A DNA stretch of 64,000 nucleotides from Streptomyces thinghirensis (GCA_021502835.1 JAKFGP010000034.1:1-64000), one strand, 5' to 3'. Shown: positions 19,529 to 29,132, counted from the stretch's first letter. A program made the numbers and translations. The notes: a model not told the origin generated them from the sequence alone.

Positions 19529-20377
19529 CTACTTGCGGTTGTAGAGCCGCATCGTGACCGGGCCGAAGACCAGGAGGAGCAGACCCGCCCAGCCCAGCGT
19601 CCAGGCGATCTCGACGCCGGGCCAGCCGCCCGCCATCAGACCGCGCACCGCGGACGCCAGATGCGTGATCGGGCTGTTGTTGACGAACACCTGCAGCCAG
19701 CCCGGCATCGTCTTCGGGTCGACGAAGACGTTGGACAGGAAGGTGAGCGGGAAGATCACCATCATGCTGACGCTCATCACCGACTTCTCGGTGCGCAGCA
19801 TCAGCCCGAACATCGTCCAGATCCACGAGAAGGCGAACGAGAACAGCAGCAGCAGCGCGATCCCGGCGACCACACCGCCGAACCCGCCGTCCGGCCGGTA
19901 GCCGAGCAGCAGACCCACGGCGAGCATCACGACGGACGCGATGGTGTAGCGCAGCGCGTCGCCCAGCAGATAGCCGACCATCGCCGAGGGTCGCCAGATC
20001 GGCAGCGAGCGGAAGCGGTCGAAGACGCCCTTCTCGATGTCGACGTTCACCGAGATCCCGGTGTACATCGTGATCATCACGACCGACATCACGAGGATGC
20101 CCGGGAGCACGAACTGGATGTAGTCGCTCGGCGAACCCGCCAGCGCACCGCCGAAGAGGTACGTGAACATCAACAGGTTCATGATCGGGAAGGCGGTGAC
20201 GTCGAAGAGCTGCTCCGGCACGTGCTTGATCTTGAGGATCGCGCGCCAACCGAACGTGAGGGACGTGGACAGGGCGCTGGGCCGGGGCGGCCGCTCCTTG
20301 GCGACCAGCAGGGCCGCCAGCGACTCGGTGCTGACCGCGGAGAGTTCCTTGCTCTCGGTGCTCGTGGCCGTGCTCAT
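19529..20377 (-). CDS. ABC-2 type transporter permease (DrrB-like)
   Basis: An intact 282-residue gene from ATG 20377. A cytoplasmic start is followed by six predicted membrane helices, e.g. IMNLLMFTYLFGGALAG, FVLPGILVMSVVMITMYTGI, VVMLAVGLLLGY, VVAGIALLLLFSFAFSWIW, VSMMVIFPLTFLSNVFVD and LGWAGLLLLVFGPVTMRLYN. NSPITHLASAVRGLMAG is typical of DrrB-like exporters. It pairs with the overlapping ATPase gene (ATGA at 20374-20377) to export a drug or lipid-like molecule. The substrate is unknown. Confidence 0.9.
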   Translation of the reverse strand: MSTATSTESKELSAVSTESLAALLVAKERPPRPSALSTSLTFGWRAILKIKHVPEQLFDVTAFPIMNLLMFTYLFGGALAGSPSDYIQFVLPGILVMSVVMITMYTGISVNVDIEKGVFDRFRSLPIWRPSAMVGYLLGDALRYTIASVVMLAVGLLLGYRPDGGFGGVVAGIALLLLFSFAFSWIWTMFGLMLRTEKSVMSVSMMVIFPLTFLSNVFVDPKTMPGWLQVFVNNSPITHLASAVRGLMAGGWPGVEIAWTLGWAGLLLLVFGPVTMRLYNRK

Positions 20378-21429
20378 GCCGCCACCTCGTCCTTCGTGTC
20401 AGGGCCGGTGCCGGTGCCGTTGCCGGTGCTCTGGCCGGTGTCGTGCCCGGTCAGCGCCAGGAAGACCTCGTCGAGGCTGGGCTGTCCCAGGGAGAAGTTG
20501 TCTACGGTGATGCCGGCCCTGGTCAGCTCGCCCAGCGCCTTGGCGGCCTGGTCGGCGGCCGTGTCGCTCGCCGCCACCCCCAGGCGCGCGGTCAGCGCCA
20601 CCGGGTCGGGCTCCAGCTGCACCTCGGCGACCAGCAGGTCCCGCAGCAGCCGCTCGGCCTCGGGCCGCTGGTCGGCGTCCCGCAGCCGCAGATGGACGGA
20701 ACCGGCGCCGACGGACGCCTTCAGCTCCCCTTGGTGCCCTCGGCGATCACTTTGCCCTTGTCGATGACCGCGATCCGGGACGCCAGCTGGTCGGCCTCGT
20801 CCAGGTACTGCGTGGTCAGCAGCACGGTCGTGCCCTGGGCGACGACCGCGCGCACGATGTCCCACACCTGGTTGCGGCTGCGCGGGTCGAGGCCGGTCGT
20901 CGGCTCGTCGAGGAAGAGGAGATCGGGGGTGTTGAGGATGGACGCGGCGATGTCGATGCGCCGCCGCATGCCGCCGGAGTAGTGCTTGACCTGCTTCGCC
21001 GCCGCCTCCGTCAGCCCGAAGGCCTCCAGCAGCTGGGCGCCCCGCTCCCGCGCGGCGGTCTTGCCGTGCCCGAGGAGCCGGCCCAGCAGGATCAGGTTCT
21101 CGGTGCCGGTGAGGTCCTCGTCCACGGACGCGTACTGCCCGGTGAGGCTCACCCGGCTGCGCACCTCGTCCGCCTCGCGCACGATGTCGTGGCCGAAGAC
21201 GTGGGTTCATAAAAAAAAAAAAAAAAAAAACCCCCTGTCCGCCGTCGGGTCGCAGGAGGGTGGCGAGCATCTTCACCGTGGTGGTCTTGCCGGCGCCGTT
21301 CGGGCCGAGGACGCCGTAGACCGTGCCGGCGGGTACCGCGAGGTCCACCCCGTCCACGGCCCGGGTCTCGCCGAACGTCTTCACCAGTCCCGCGGTCTCG
21401 ATCGCCAGTCCGGACGTGTGCGTGCTCAT
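20374..21429 (-). CDS. ABC transporter ATPase (DrrA-like), interrupted by a poly-A insertion
   Basis: ATG at 21429. [20 protein letters not shown] and [20 protein letters not shown] (Walker A) come first. Then a 20-base A run (T on this strand) destroys the frame where [19 protein letters not shown] would be expected. The rest is typical: [18 protein letters not shown] (Q-loop), [18 protein letters not shown] (signature), [20 protein letters not shown] (Walker B), [20 protein letters not shown] (H-loop replaced by Gln, as in DrrA), then a C-terminal regulatory domain with [19 protein letters not shown]. An indel lies near 20730. It energises the permease. Confidence 0.88.
   Translation of the reverse strand: MSTHTSGLAIETAGLVKTFGETRAVDGVDLAVPAGTVYGVLGPNGAGKTTTVKMLATLLRPDGGQGVFFFFFFMNPRLRPRHRARGGRGAQPGEPHRAVRVRGRGPHRHREPDPAGPAPRARQDRRAGAGRPAAGGLRADGGGGEAGQALLRRHAAAHRHRRVHPQHPRSPLPRRADDRPRPAQPQPGVGHRARGRRPGHDRAADHAVPGRGRPAGVPDRGHRQGQSDRRGHQGELKASVGAGSVHLRLRDADQRPEAERLLRDLLVAEVQLEPDPVALTARLGVAASDTAADQAAKALGELTRAGITVDNFSLGQPSLDEVFLALTGHDTGQSTGNGTGTGPDTKDEVAA
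21211..21230. other. Poly-A run of 20, probable sequence or assembly artefact
   Basis: Exactly twenty A residues in a ~73% GC region, flanked by ...GTTCAT and CCCCCTG, inside a conserved ABC ATPase. No homologous protein has residues here. A library linker, gap fill or contig join is the simplest explanation. Confidence 0.8.
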
Positions 21430-21445
21430 TGGTGGTGGTCCTTCC

Positions 21446-21475
21446 GCGTTCTTGGGCTACGCGTTCTTGGGCTAC
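21446..21475. promoter_or_regulatory. Two tandem 15-bp repeats in the ABC promoter region
   Basis: GCGTTCTTGGGCTAC is repeated exactly twice, 17-46 bases upstream of the ABC ATPase start at 21429 (reverse strand GTAGCCCAAGAACGC). The position suits an operator for a regulator binding direct repeats, or a duplication. Confidence 0.5.
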
Positions 21476-21641
21476 GCATGGGAAGACCTTTACCGTCGCG
21501 CAAACTCATCGGTCGTGCACAGGGATTTTCCGGCGGACGGTCCCAAAGTCGGAGGGCGCCGCGACCGGGAGACGGAGAGCCCTCCGACCGGGGGCCCAGG
21601 TGGAGGGGCCCGGGCAGGGGTGGAGGAGTAGCGTCGCCCTC

Positions 21642-22633
21642 ATGCATGCGATCACGATTCCCGAACCCGGAGAGCCCCGAGGCGCTGGTCTGGGCCGAGG
21701 TCCCCGACCCGGTGCCCGGCGAGGGCGAGGTCCTGGTCGAGGTGGCGGCCAGCGCCGTCAACCGCGCCGACATCATGCAGCGCCAGGGCTCCTACGACCC
21801 CCGCCCGGCGCCTCCCCCCTACCCCGGCCTGGAGTGCTCCGGGGCGCGTCGCCGCACTTCGGGACGGGCGTGTCCGGCTGGTCCGTGGGCGACGAGGTGT
21901 GCGCGCTGCTCGGAGGCGGCGGCTACGCCGAGAAGGTCGCCGTTCCGGCCGGTCAGCTGCTGCCGGTTCCGGAGGGCATCGACGTCAGGCGGGCGGCGGC
22001 GCTGCCGAGGTGGTCTGCACCGTCTGGTCGAACGTCTTCATGGTCGCCCACCTGCGCCCCGGCGAGACGCTGCTCGTGCACGGCGGTTCCAGCGGCATCG
22101 GCACCATGGCGATCCAGCTCGCCAGGGCCGTCGGCGCGAAGGTCGCCGTGACGGCGGGCACCAGGGAGAAACTGGAGCGCTGCGCCGAACTGGGCGCCGA
22201 CATCCTGATCAACTACCGCGAGCAGGACTTCGTCGCCGAGGTGAAGGAGGCGACGGGCGGCGCGGGCGCCGACGTCATCCTCGACAACATGGGCGCCAAG
22301 TACCTGGACCGCAACGTCCGGGCCCTCGCCGTCAACGGCCGGCTCGCGATCATCGGCATGCAGGGCGGCCGGAAGGGCGAGCTGGACATCGGCACGCTCC
22401 TGGCCAAGCGCGCCGCCGTCAGCGCGACCTCGCTGCGTGCCCCGGCCGCTGGAGGAGAAGGCGGCCATCGTGGCGGCCGTACGCGAGCACGTCTGGCCGT
22501 TGCTCGGCGGCGGCAGTGGTGCTCGCGTTCGCCCGATCGTCGACCGCGAACCCCGATGAGCGAGGCCCCCGCCGCCCACCGGGTCGTGGAGGAGAGCGGC
22601 CACATCGGCAAGGTGCTGCTGATCGCCCCGTAG
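21642..22633 (+). CDS. Quinone oxidoreductase-like zinc-independent MDR dehydrogenase
   Basis: ATG at 21642 (or 21646). Joined frames give ~325 residues: [68 protein letters not shown], then the Rossmann part [40 protein letters not shown] and [20 protein letters not shown]. It ends [14 protein letters not shown] at TAG 22631. This is the PIG3/quinone oxidoreductase subfamily, which reduces quinones or enals with NADPH. At least five indels (near 21655, 21845, 22005, 22440, 22515). It is divergent from the ABC genes. Confidence 0.85.
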
Positions 22634-22643
22634 CGGGTGTGCG

Positions 22644-23420
22644 TCAGCCGCGCCGCAGGCGGAGGCCGACGAAGGCCAGGGCCAGACCGAGGCCGATGAG
22701 GACCAGCCCGCTGCCCAGGGGCAGGGCTCGCACCACGGGCTCGGTGGCGTCGTCGGCGTGCGTGCCGGCCTGCGCTGCGGCACGGGACGGGGACGCCGAG
22801 GGCACCAGGGCGGCCTCCCCGGGGGCCACGGCGGTCTCCGGATCGTCGGGCGGGTCCTCGTCGCCGTCACCGTCCGCCCGGTGGCGGGCGTTCTCGTCCG
22901 CGCCGGCCTCTTCCGGCTCGCGCTCCTCGGGCCGCCCGGGCCGCTGCCGCCCCTCGCCAGGCCGGCTCCCCGCCCGGGAGGGCTCCGGGTCGGCCGCCGA
23001 TGCGCCCGACGCGGAGGCGGGGGGAGGAGCCGTCGCGGAGCCGCGCGCCGCGCTGCCCGCCGGGCCGGGTTCCCTGCCGGACGGGGAGGCGGTGGCCGCA
23101 TCCGAGCCGTCGGGACCGTCGTGACCGTCGTCGCGCTGCGGGCGCTGGGGGCGCTCGTGACCGTTGTGCCCGTCGTGACCGCCGGGCCCCTCCGGCTCGG
23201 CCGCCCCCGGAACCGAAGCGGGAGCCGACCCGGAAGGAGACGGGGACACGGCGGCCACCCCGACGACGGGGGCGCCCGCCCCGGCCACCCCGACGACGGG
23301 GGCGCCCGCCCCGGCCACCCCGAACCCGGCGCTGTGCGCCACCCCACCCCGTACGGCGACACCAGCGCGCTCACCCCCAGGACCCCAGCCAGTCCCGTCG
23401 CTCGAAGTGTGCGCAGCCAT
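22644..23420 (-). CDS. Cell-surface low-complexity protein with C-terminal membrane anchor
   Basis: About 258 residues, stop at 22644. Most of the protein is low complexity: Ala/Gly/Pro/Ser, then Asp/His/Gly ([20 protein letters not shown]), then Glu/Arg-rich. The C-terminus is one membrane helix plus a positive tail, [20 protein letters not shown]. Another frame over 23345-23400 reads [20 protein letters not shown], which looks like a signal peptide, so an indel near 23345 probably hides the true N-terminus. Expected to be exported and anchored. No domain is recognised. Two 30-bp repeats encode [10 protein letters not shown] twice. Convergent with the oxidoreductase gene, 10 bases apart. Confidence 0.65.
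   Translation of the reverse strand: MAAHTSSDGTGWGPGGERAGVAVRGGVAHSAGFGVAGAGAPVVGVAGAGAPVVGVAAVSPSPSGSAPASVPGAAEPEGPGGHDGHNGHERPQRPQRDDGHDGPDGSDAATASPSGREPGPAGSAARGSATAPPPASASGASAADPEPSRAGSRPGEGRQRPGRPEEREPEEAGADENARHRADGDGDEDPPDDPETAVAPGEAALVPSASPSRAAAQAGTHADDATEPVVRALPLGSGLVLIGLGLALAFVGLRLRRG
23253..23312. repeat. Two tandem 30-bp repeats in the low-complexity surface protein gene
   Basis: A 30-bp unit containing CCACCCCGACGACGGGGGCG is repeated perfectly, encoding a duplicated [10 protein letters not shown] decapeptide. It is in frame, so copy changes would not break the protein. Confidence 0.8.
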
Positions 23421-23584
23421 GGGTCACGTCGGTGACCCCCTCCCGGTGGTAACCAGTCGCAGAAAATCGACGGAACAAGCCTCATCCGCCCGCCATACCG
23501 GCATTCCGGACGCCGCCGAACGCGTAACGCACGCTTCCGGGGCACCGCCCCGTCGCGGCGCACGGGGTGCGAGAGAATGGCGCC

Positions 23585-24132
23585 ATGGAGATGCCGAGGA
23601 ACGACAGGTCGCCGGAGAACCCCCAGATCCTGGTCGTCGGCCAGGACGGGAATGGCGCTCAGCGGCGGTGGCGGCGGGGACGACGGAGTCCCGCGAGATC
23701 CCGGTGACCGAGCAGGTGGAACAGCCTGCCAAGGTCATGCGGATCGGCAGCATGATCAAGCAACTGCTGGAGGAGGTGCGCGTCGCGCCCTGGACGAGGC
23801 GAGCCGGGCCCGGCTCAAGGAGATCCACGCCAGCTCGGTGAAGGAGCTGGAGGACGGCCTGGCCCCGAGCTGGTCGAGGAGCTGGAGCGGCTCTCCCTGC
23901 CCTTCACGGACGACGTCACCCCGACCGACGCCGAACTGCGGATCGCGCAGGCGCAGCTGGTCGGCTGGCTGGAGGGGCCTGTTCCACGGCATCCAGACCA
24001 CGCTGTTCGCCCAGCAGATGGCCGCACGGGCCCAGCTGGAGCAGATGCGCCGCGCGCTGCCGCCGGGCGTCGGCCAGGACGGCGAGGAGCCGCCCCACCC
24101 CGGCGGCCGTTCGGGTGGCCCCCTACCTGTAG
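23585..24132 (+). CDS. bpa: Bacterial proteasome activator (Bpa/PafE family)
   Basis: ATG at 23585. Joined frames give ~180 residues: MEMPRNDRSPENPQILVVGQ, VTEQVEQPAKVMRIGSMIKQ (start of the helical core), LDEASRARLKEIHASSVKEL, LSLPFTDDVTPTDAELRIAQ, LVGWLEGLFHGIQTTLFAQQ and MAARAQLEQMRRALPPGVGQ. Bpa forms a dodecameric ring that opens the 20S proteasome without ATP through a C-terminal motif (GQYL in M. tuberculosis). Here, correcting one extra C near 24122 gives the end GGPYL at TAG 24130-24132. At least six indels occur. The proteasome genes themselves are not in this window. Confidence 0.85.
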
Positions 24133-24169
24133 GCCGCCGCCACCGCAGGGACGACGACCCACCGACACC

Positions 24170-24207
24170 GCGAAGGGCCCGGCAGCACCTGCTGCCGGGC
24201 CCTTCGC
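24170..24207. terminator. Bidirectional intrinsic terminator between bpa and kinase gene
   Basis: A perfect 17-bp stem (GCGAAGGGCCCGGCAGC with its complement) around the loop ACCT, between the convergent bpa and kinase genes. There is no T tract, as is common for Streptomyces. Confidence 0.85.
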
Positions 24208-24242
24208 CGTATGCCGGGCCCTGCGCCACGCGGGTCACGCGA

Positions 24243-25895
24243 TCAGGACGGCGGGTTGCCCGTCGAGACCTTGAGCTGGATCTCCGGCATGTCCTCGGGG
24301 TCGACGTCCGTACCGGGCGCGGGGAACTGGTCGCGGACCGAGCCCTCACCGTAGGTGTTCTCGTCGACCTCCACGACCTTCATCCGCCAGCCCGCGGCGT
24401 TGAAGCGCTCCTTGACCGAGCCGATGTACTTGAACGAGAAGTCCGGCACCTTGATCTTGTCGGGGTCGTTGTACGACTCCTCCGGCTCGGTGCACTCGTC
24501 CTTCTCGATCGTCTTCGTCTTGTCCGGCCCGCGGTAGCCCGCCGCCTTCGACGCCGACGCGCTGGCGCTGGTCTCTCCGCCGCCCTTGGGGTCGTCTCCG
24601 CCGCCGTTGTTCATCGTCAGCGCGCCGACCAGGCCGCCGACGGCCACGAGGGCCACCACGATCGAGCCGATGATCACCGGCTTGTTGCTCTCGCGACCGC
24701 CCGGGAGCCGGACGCCGGCGCCGACGGCGTGAGGTTGGTACGGCGGCGGGGTCGACGGGCCCTGCGGGAAGTACGCGGCCGGCGTCGGGTAGCCGCCCTG
24801 CTGCGGGCAGCCGTACGCGGGCGAGTGCGGGGCGGGAGCGGGGGTGCCGTACGCAGGTTCGGGCCCGGGGCCGGTGTCGGCTGGTACGGCGTCCTGGACG
24901 GGGCCGGTGGGCACCGGTCCCGCTCTGGTCGACCGGCGGGAACACCGCGGAGCCGACGCCTCGCGCCGCTCGACGCGTGCGCGCCGGGCACGATGCTCGG
25001 CGGGGCCGCCTCGAAGGAGGCCGCCACGCGCAGGCACTCGTCCCGCATCGCCTCGGCGCTGGGGGAAACGCTCGTTGGGGTTCTTCTTCAGCGCGCGGGC
25101 CACCAGCGCGTCCACGGCCGGCGGCAGGGCGCGGTTGACGGAAGAAGCGAGCCCCCGGCTCCTCCTGCACGATGCGCGTACGCGATGGCCAGCGGCGAGT
25201 CCGCGTCGAACGGCAGGCGCCCGGTGACCAGTTGGAAGAGCATGATGCCGACCGAGTACAGGGTCGGAGCGGGCGTCCACACCGCGGCCGAGGGCCTGTT
25301 CCGGCGAGAGGTACTGCGGGGTGCCGACGACCATGCCGGTCTGCGTCATCGAGGTCACGCCGGACTGCATGGCGCGGGCGATGCCGAAGTCCATCACCTT
25401 GACCACGCCGCGCTTGGTCATCATCACGTTGCCCGGCTTGATGTCCCGGTGGACCAGGCCCATCTCGTGGCTGATCTCCAGGGCGGCCAGCACGTCCGCG
25501 GTGATCTTCAGCGCCTTGTCGGCGGGCATCGCGCCCTGCTGCCGGACGTCCTCGTCGAGCACCGAGCCGAGCGGCCGGCCCTCGACGTACTCCATGACGA
25601 TGTACGGAGTCGTCATGCCGCCAAGATCGTCCTCGCCGGTGTCGAAGACGGAGACGATGTTGGTGTGCGTGAGCTTGGCCACTGCCTGGGCCTCGCGGCG
25701 GAAGCGCTCGCGGAAGGCCTGCTCCCGGCCCAGTTCGGTGTGCAGCGTCTTGATCGCGACCTGGCGGTCCAGCACGGAGTCGTACGCCAGGTGCACGGAG
25801 GCCATGCCGCCCTCGCCGAGCAAGTAGCGCAGCTGGTAGCGGCCGCCGGCGAGCGCCCGCCCCGCGTACCGGCCCTGTCCGGCGTCCTGGCTCAT
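24243..25895 (-). CDS. Transmembrane Ser/Thr protein kinase with extracellular PASTA-like domain
   Basis: ATG at 25895. The kinase domain (residues ~17-280) has LLGEGGMASVHLAYD (P-loop), VAIKTL (Lys), MGLVHRDIKPGNVMMTKRGV (catalytic loop), VKVMDFGIA (DFG) and MVVGTPQYLSPEQALGRGVD. A Pro/Tyr-rich juxtamembrane linker leads to the membrane helix KPVIIGSIVVALVAVGGLVG and an exported tail ending in one PASTA-like unit (KVPDFSFKYIGSVKERFNAA...FPAPGTDVDPEDMPEIQLKV). This is a PknB-like cell-wall sensing kinase. Indels lie near 24725, 24895, 25060, 25150 and 25270. It is divergent from a second kinase gene. Confidence 0.88.
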   Translation of the reverse strand: MSQDAGQGRYAGRALAGGRYQLRYLLGEGGMASVHLAYDSVLDRQVAIKTLHTELGREQAFRERFRREAQAVAKLTHTNIVSVFDTGEDDLGGMTTPYIVMEYVEGRPLGSVLDEDVRQQGAMPADKALKITADVLAALEISHEMGLVHRDIKPGNVMMTKRGVVKVMDFGIARAMQSGVTSMTQTGMVVGTPQYLSPEQALGRGVDARSDPVLGRHHALPTGHRAPAVRRGLAAGHRVRASCRRSRGLASSVNRALPPAVDALVARALKKNPNERFPQRRGDAGRVPARGGLLRGGPAEHRARRARVERREASAPRCSRRSTRAGPVPTGPVQDAVPADTGPGPEPAYGTPAPAPHSPAYGCPQQGGYPTPAAYFPQGPSTPPPYQPHAVGAGVRLPGGRESNKPVIIGSIVVALVAVGGLVGALTMNNGGGDDPKGGGETSASASASKAAGYRGPDKTKTIEKDECTEPEESYNDPDKIKVPDFSFKYIGSVKERFNAAGWRMKVVEVDENTYGEGSVRDQFPAPGTDVDPEDMPEIQLKVSTGNPPS

Positions 25896-26254
25896 GTCTC
25901 TGCGTCCCCCATAGGCGCCGCGACGCCGGTGGCAGCGGCACGCGCGCTCGCGTTTGTGATCGTGATCGAAAGTGCGATTCCCGGCCAAGTCTGCCCCAGG
26001 GCACTGACACGTCAAGCGCGGTGCCCGTTCCGTGACCGTACGCGAAAGAAGCGTCGCGGAAGCGTTACAGCCGACGTACCGCCGGTACACAGAATTTGCA
26101 CGACAGTACGGAATCAGGGTTTCATGACCGGTCCGTCTCGATGCCGGTCGCGGCGTCCATCTCGGACCGGAGGCCCCGCGAAGGCTGTAGCGTGGCCGAC
26201 GGAGACCGTAACAACACCGCGCGCACCGCGGGCAGAAACGACGGCGAGGGACTG
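25896..26254. other. Divergent promoter region between the two kinase genes
   Basis: About 360 bases with lower GC than its surroundings and no convincing coding bias. It must hold promoters for both kinases. I see no clear operator palindrome. Confidence 0.5.
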
Positions 26255-27883
26255 ATGGCACAGCAGCGCGCCCAGGGCCCGTCCGACCCCGAGGCGACTG
26301 GCGGCGGTATGTCTCGACGCGCCGGAGAGCTTGGGGCAACGGCGGCCTGGTCGGCGACGGCCGGTACCGGCTGACCCGCAGGCTCGGGCGGGGCGGCATG
26401 GCCGAGGTGTTCGCCGCCGAGGACGTGCATCTCGGCCGCACCGTGGCGGTCAAGCTGCTGCGCGCCGACCTCGCCGAGGACCCGAGTCTCCGGCGCGCTT
26501 CACGCGCGAGGCCCAGTCGGTGGCCGGCCTCAACCACCACGCGATCGTCGCCGTGTACGACCTCCGGCGAGGACTTCGTCGGCGGTCAGTCCGTGCCGTA
26601 CATCGTGATGGAGATCGTCGAGGGCCGCACCATCCGCGACCTCCTCCTCAACGCCGAGGCCCCCGGCCCCGAGCAGGCGCTGATCATCGTCTCCGGTGTC
26701 CTGGAGGCGCTCGCCTACTCCCACCAGCACGGCATCGTGCACCGCGACATCAAGCCCGCCAACGTCATCATCACGGACAACGGCGCGGTGAAGGTGATGG
26801 ACTTCGGCATCGCCCGCGCCCTGCACGGCGCCCAGTCGACGATGACGCAGACCGGCATGGTCATGGGCACCCCGCAGTACCTCTCCCCGGAGCAGGCCCT
26901 CGGCAAGGCCGTCGACCACCGCTCCGACCTGTACGCGACGGGCTGCCTGCTCTACGAACTCCTCGCGCTGCGCCCGCCGTTCACCGGCGAGACCCCGCTG
27001 TCGGTGGTCTACCAGCACGTCCAGGACATCCCGACGCCGCCCTCCGAGGTCTCCGACGCGACTCCGCCGGAGCTGGACGGCCTGGTGATGCGCTCGCTCG
27101 CCAAGGAGCCCGACGACCGGTTCCAGACCGCCGAGGAAATGCGCGGCCTGGTCCCAGTACGGGCTGCAGATGCTGTACGAGCAGGGCGGCCCACACCGGC
27201 ACCTGGAACACCGGCCCGGTCGCCGCGCACGACGGCCGGCACACCCCGTCGGCCGGCCTCGGCCTCGCGGGCACCTCGGTGCTGCCGCACCCCGACCACG
27301 GCGCGTCGGGCACCCAGCAGATCCCCCCAGCCGATCCTGCCGAACGGCGGCTACGGCGGGGGCGACGACGGCGGCTTCGAGGGCCGCGGCAACAAGGGCA
27401 GCGGCCGCGGCAAGTTGTGGATACTGGCCGTCCTCGCGGTGATCGCCATCGCGGCGGGCGTCGCGCTGGCCCTGAACAACGGCGACGGCGGCAAGGGCGG
27501 CCCCGACACGGACAAGAGCCCGTCGGCGTCCACCTCGCAGAGCTCCGACGAGGAGTCGCCCAGCTCGTCGCCCAGCGACGAGGAGACGCAGGAGACCACC
27601 GACCCGGGCACGGAGCAGGGCAACGGCGGCGGAGGCACGGGCGACGGGAACTACACGCCGTCGTACACGCCGTCGTACACGCCGTCGGAGAGCGTGACGG
27701 AGGAGCCGACCGGCGACCCGACCGGCGACCCGACGGGTGACCCGACGACGCCCACGGGCGACCCGACGGGTGATCCGACCGGTGACCCGACGGGCGGCAC
27801 CGACGGCGGCGCCACCGGTGACCCGACGGGCGGCACCGGCGGCGGCGAGACCGGCGCCCCGGGCGGCGAAAGGCGATGGCTGA
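26255..27883 (+). CDS. Transmembrane Ser/Thr protein kinase with low-complexity exported tail
   Basis: ATG at 26255, GAGGG upstream. The kinase domain has LGRGGMAEVFAAEDVHLGR, VAVKLLRADL, HGIVHRDIKPANVIITDNGA, VKVMDFGIARALHG and MVMGTPQYLSPEQALGKAVD. Downstream come GTSVLPHPDHGASGTQQIP, one membrane helix (KLWILAVLAVIAIAAGVALA) and an exported Ser/Glu-rich tail with YTPS and TGDP repeats; no PASTA domain is seen. The paired layout with the kinase at 24243-25895 suggests coordinated control. Indels lie near 26335, 26490, 26568, 27155 and 27330. One more near 27870 would put the stop at TGA 27881-27883. Confidence 0.88.
27650..27845 (+). repeat. In-frame YTPS and TGDP short tandem repeats
   Basis: Three TACACGCCGTCG units (YTPS) are followed by about nine TGDP-type 12-bp units, then Gly-rich copies. 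They make a rigid, acidic, Thr/Pro-rich extracellular stalk at the C-terminus of the second kinase. Copy number may vary between strains. Confidence 0.8.
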
Positions 27884-27897
27884 CCCGAACCGCTCTC

Positions 27898-27938
27898 CAC
27901 GCGCGCGTGCGGCCCGGAAACGGGCTGCACGCGCGCGT
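27898..27938. terminator. Bidirectional intrinsic terminator
   Basis: CACGCGCGCGTGCGGCCCG pairs with CGGGCTGCACGCGCGCGT around a GAAA tetraloop, with one mismatch. It lies between the convergent kinase and flavin-binding protein genes. Confidence 0.8.
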
Positions 27939-27953
27939 CGTGTTTCCGGGGCG

Positions 27954-28360
27954 TCACAGAGACCCGGCGGCGCCGTCCGTGAAGTGCACGGAGCCGAACT
28001 GCGGCTCGATCCGCAGGTAGACCGGCTCGAAGGGCTCGCCGTCCACCTCGCGCGGCGCGGGGCCGAAGCGGTCGATCTCGTCGGCGCTCGGTTCGTGGAC
28101 GTCGCACCGGCCCACGACCTGCACGGTCCACAGGCTCTCGCCGGGACCGGCGGAGTTCAGGTTGTCGGCGCCGTACGCGACGACGCTCCCGGCGCACACC
28201 TGGTGGTACCCGCAGCTCCTGGGCATGCGCAGCAGGACCCGGCCGTCGGCCACGATGTGCCGTGCGAAGGCGAGGAAGGGCAGGCACGCAGGCTGGTGGC
28301 CGCACGGCCGTGGGCGGTGCGGCCGAGCAGGCCGACGGCGAGCTGTTCGTCGGAGGGCAT
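27954..28360 (-). CDS. Pyridoxamine 5'-phosphate oxidase-like FMN-binding split-barrel protein
   Basis: About 135 residues: PSDEQLAVGLLGRTAHGRAA at the N-terminus, then after an indel near 28275 RHIVADGRVLLRMPRSCGYH, QVCAGSVVAYGADNLNSAGP, LWTVQVVGRCDVHEPSADEI and PFEPVYLRIEPQFGSVHFTD, stop at 27954. The pattern fits flavin-reductase/PPOX-like split barrels common in actinomycetes, which bind FMN or F420. The exact reaction is not readable. Single gene between a terminator and a response regulator on the same strand. Confidence 0.75.
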
Positions 28361-28454
28361 GGCCTTACCGTGCGGGAGCGGGAGGCGACGGGAACAGAGT
28401 CGCCCGCCCCGGCATGAGGGGACGTAAGTCCCGAATAAGCCCGGCCCGCGTTTC

Positions 28455-29132
28455 TCAGCGGTTCTCGGCCTGCAGCCGGGCCACGAACGCGGCCGCCTGG
28501 GAACGCCGCTGCATGCCGAGTTTGGCCAGCAGACTCGACACGTAATTCTTGATCGTTTTCTCGGCCAGGTGCAGCTGCCCGCCGATCGCGCGATTGGTCA
28601 GCCCCTCGCCGATCAGTTCCAGGATGCGCCGCTCCTGCTCGGTGAGCCGGGCGAGCCGGTCGTCGGTCCGGGTGCCGCCGTCGCGCAGCCGCTCCAGTAC
28701 GCGCGCCGTGGCCGCCGGATCGAGCAGGACTTCCCCCGTGCCACCTCCCGTACGGCGCTCAGCAGCTCGGCGCCGCGGATGTCCCTTGAGGACGTAGCCG
28801 GAGGCGCCCGCCATGATCGCGTCGAAGAGGGCCTCGTCGTCGGCGAAGGAGGTCAGCATGAGGCACTGGACGGTCTCGTCGCGGGAGCGGATCTCGCGGC
28901 ACACCTCCACGCCGCTGCCGTCCGGCAGCCGGACGTCCAGCACCGCCACGTCCGGACGGGTGGCCGCCACCCGGGCCGGGGCCTCCCGCCGCCGTGCCGG
29001 CCTCGCCGACCACCTCGATATCGGCCTCGCCCGCGAGCAGATCGTGCACCCCCGGCGGACGACCTCGTGGTCGTCGAGGAGGAATACCCGGATTTTTCCG
29101 TCTTCGCGCACGGGCTCAGTCTCACACACCAA
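28455..29132 (-). CDS. NarL/LuxR family two-component response regulator
   Basis: Start at 29132. The receiver domain has RVFLLDDHEVVRRG (acidic pocket), DVAVLDVRLPDGSGVEVCRE (phospho-Asp in VLDVRLPDG) and LMLTSFADDEALFDAIMAGA, followed by SGYVLKG. The C-terminal LuxR helix-turn-helix has RLTEQERRILELIGEGLTNR and LAEKTIKNYVSSLLAKLGMQ. About 225 residues, a DevR/NarL-like architecture. No sensor kinase gene is adjacent, so it is an orphan here. Three indels lie near 28740, 28785 and 28990. It is divergent from the second bkd operon. Confidence 0.88.
   Translation of the reverse strand: MVCETEPVREDGKIRVFLLDDHEVVRRGCTICSRARPISRWSARPARRREAPARVAATRPDVAVLDVRLPDGSGVEVCREIRSRDETVQCLMLTSFADDEALFDAIMAGASGYVLKGHPRRRAAERRTGGGTGEVLLDPAATARVLERLRDGGTRTDDRLARLTEQERRILELIGEGLTNRAIGGQLHLAEKTIKNYVSSLLAKLGMQRRSQAAAFVARLQAENR

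Noticed and set aside
23577..26255. An 892-codon open frame on the + strand across bpa and the kinase gene
   Set aside because: Downstream of bpa it is the antisense shadow of the kinase at 24243-25895, with Arg/Gly/His-rich nonsense and no domain.
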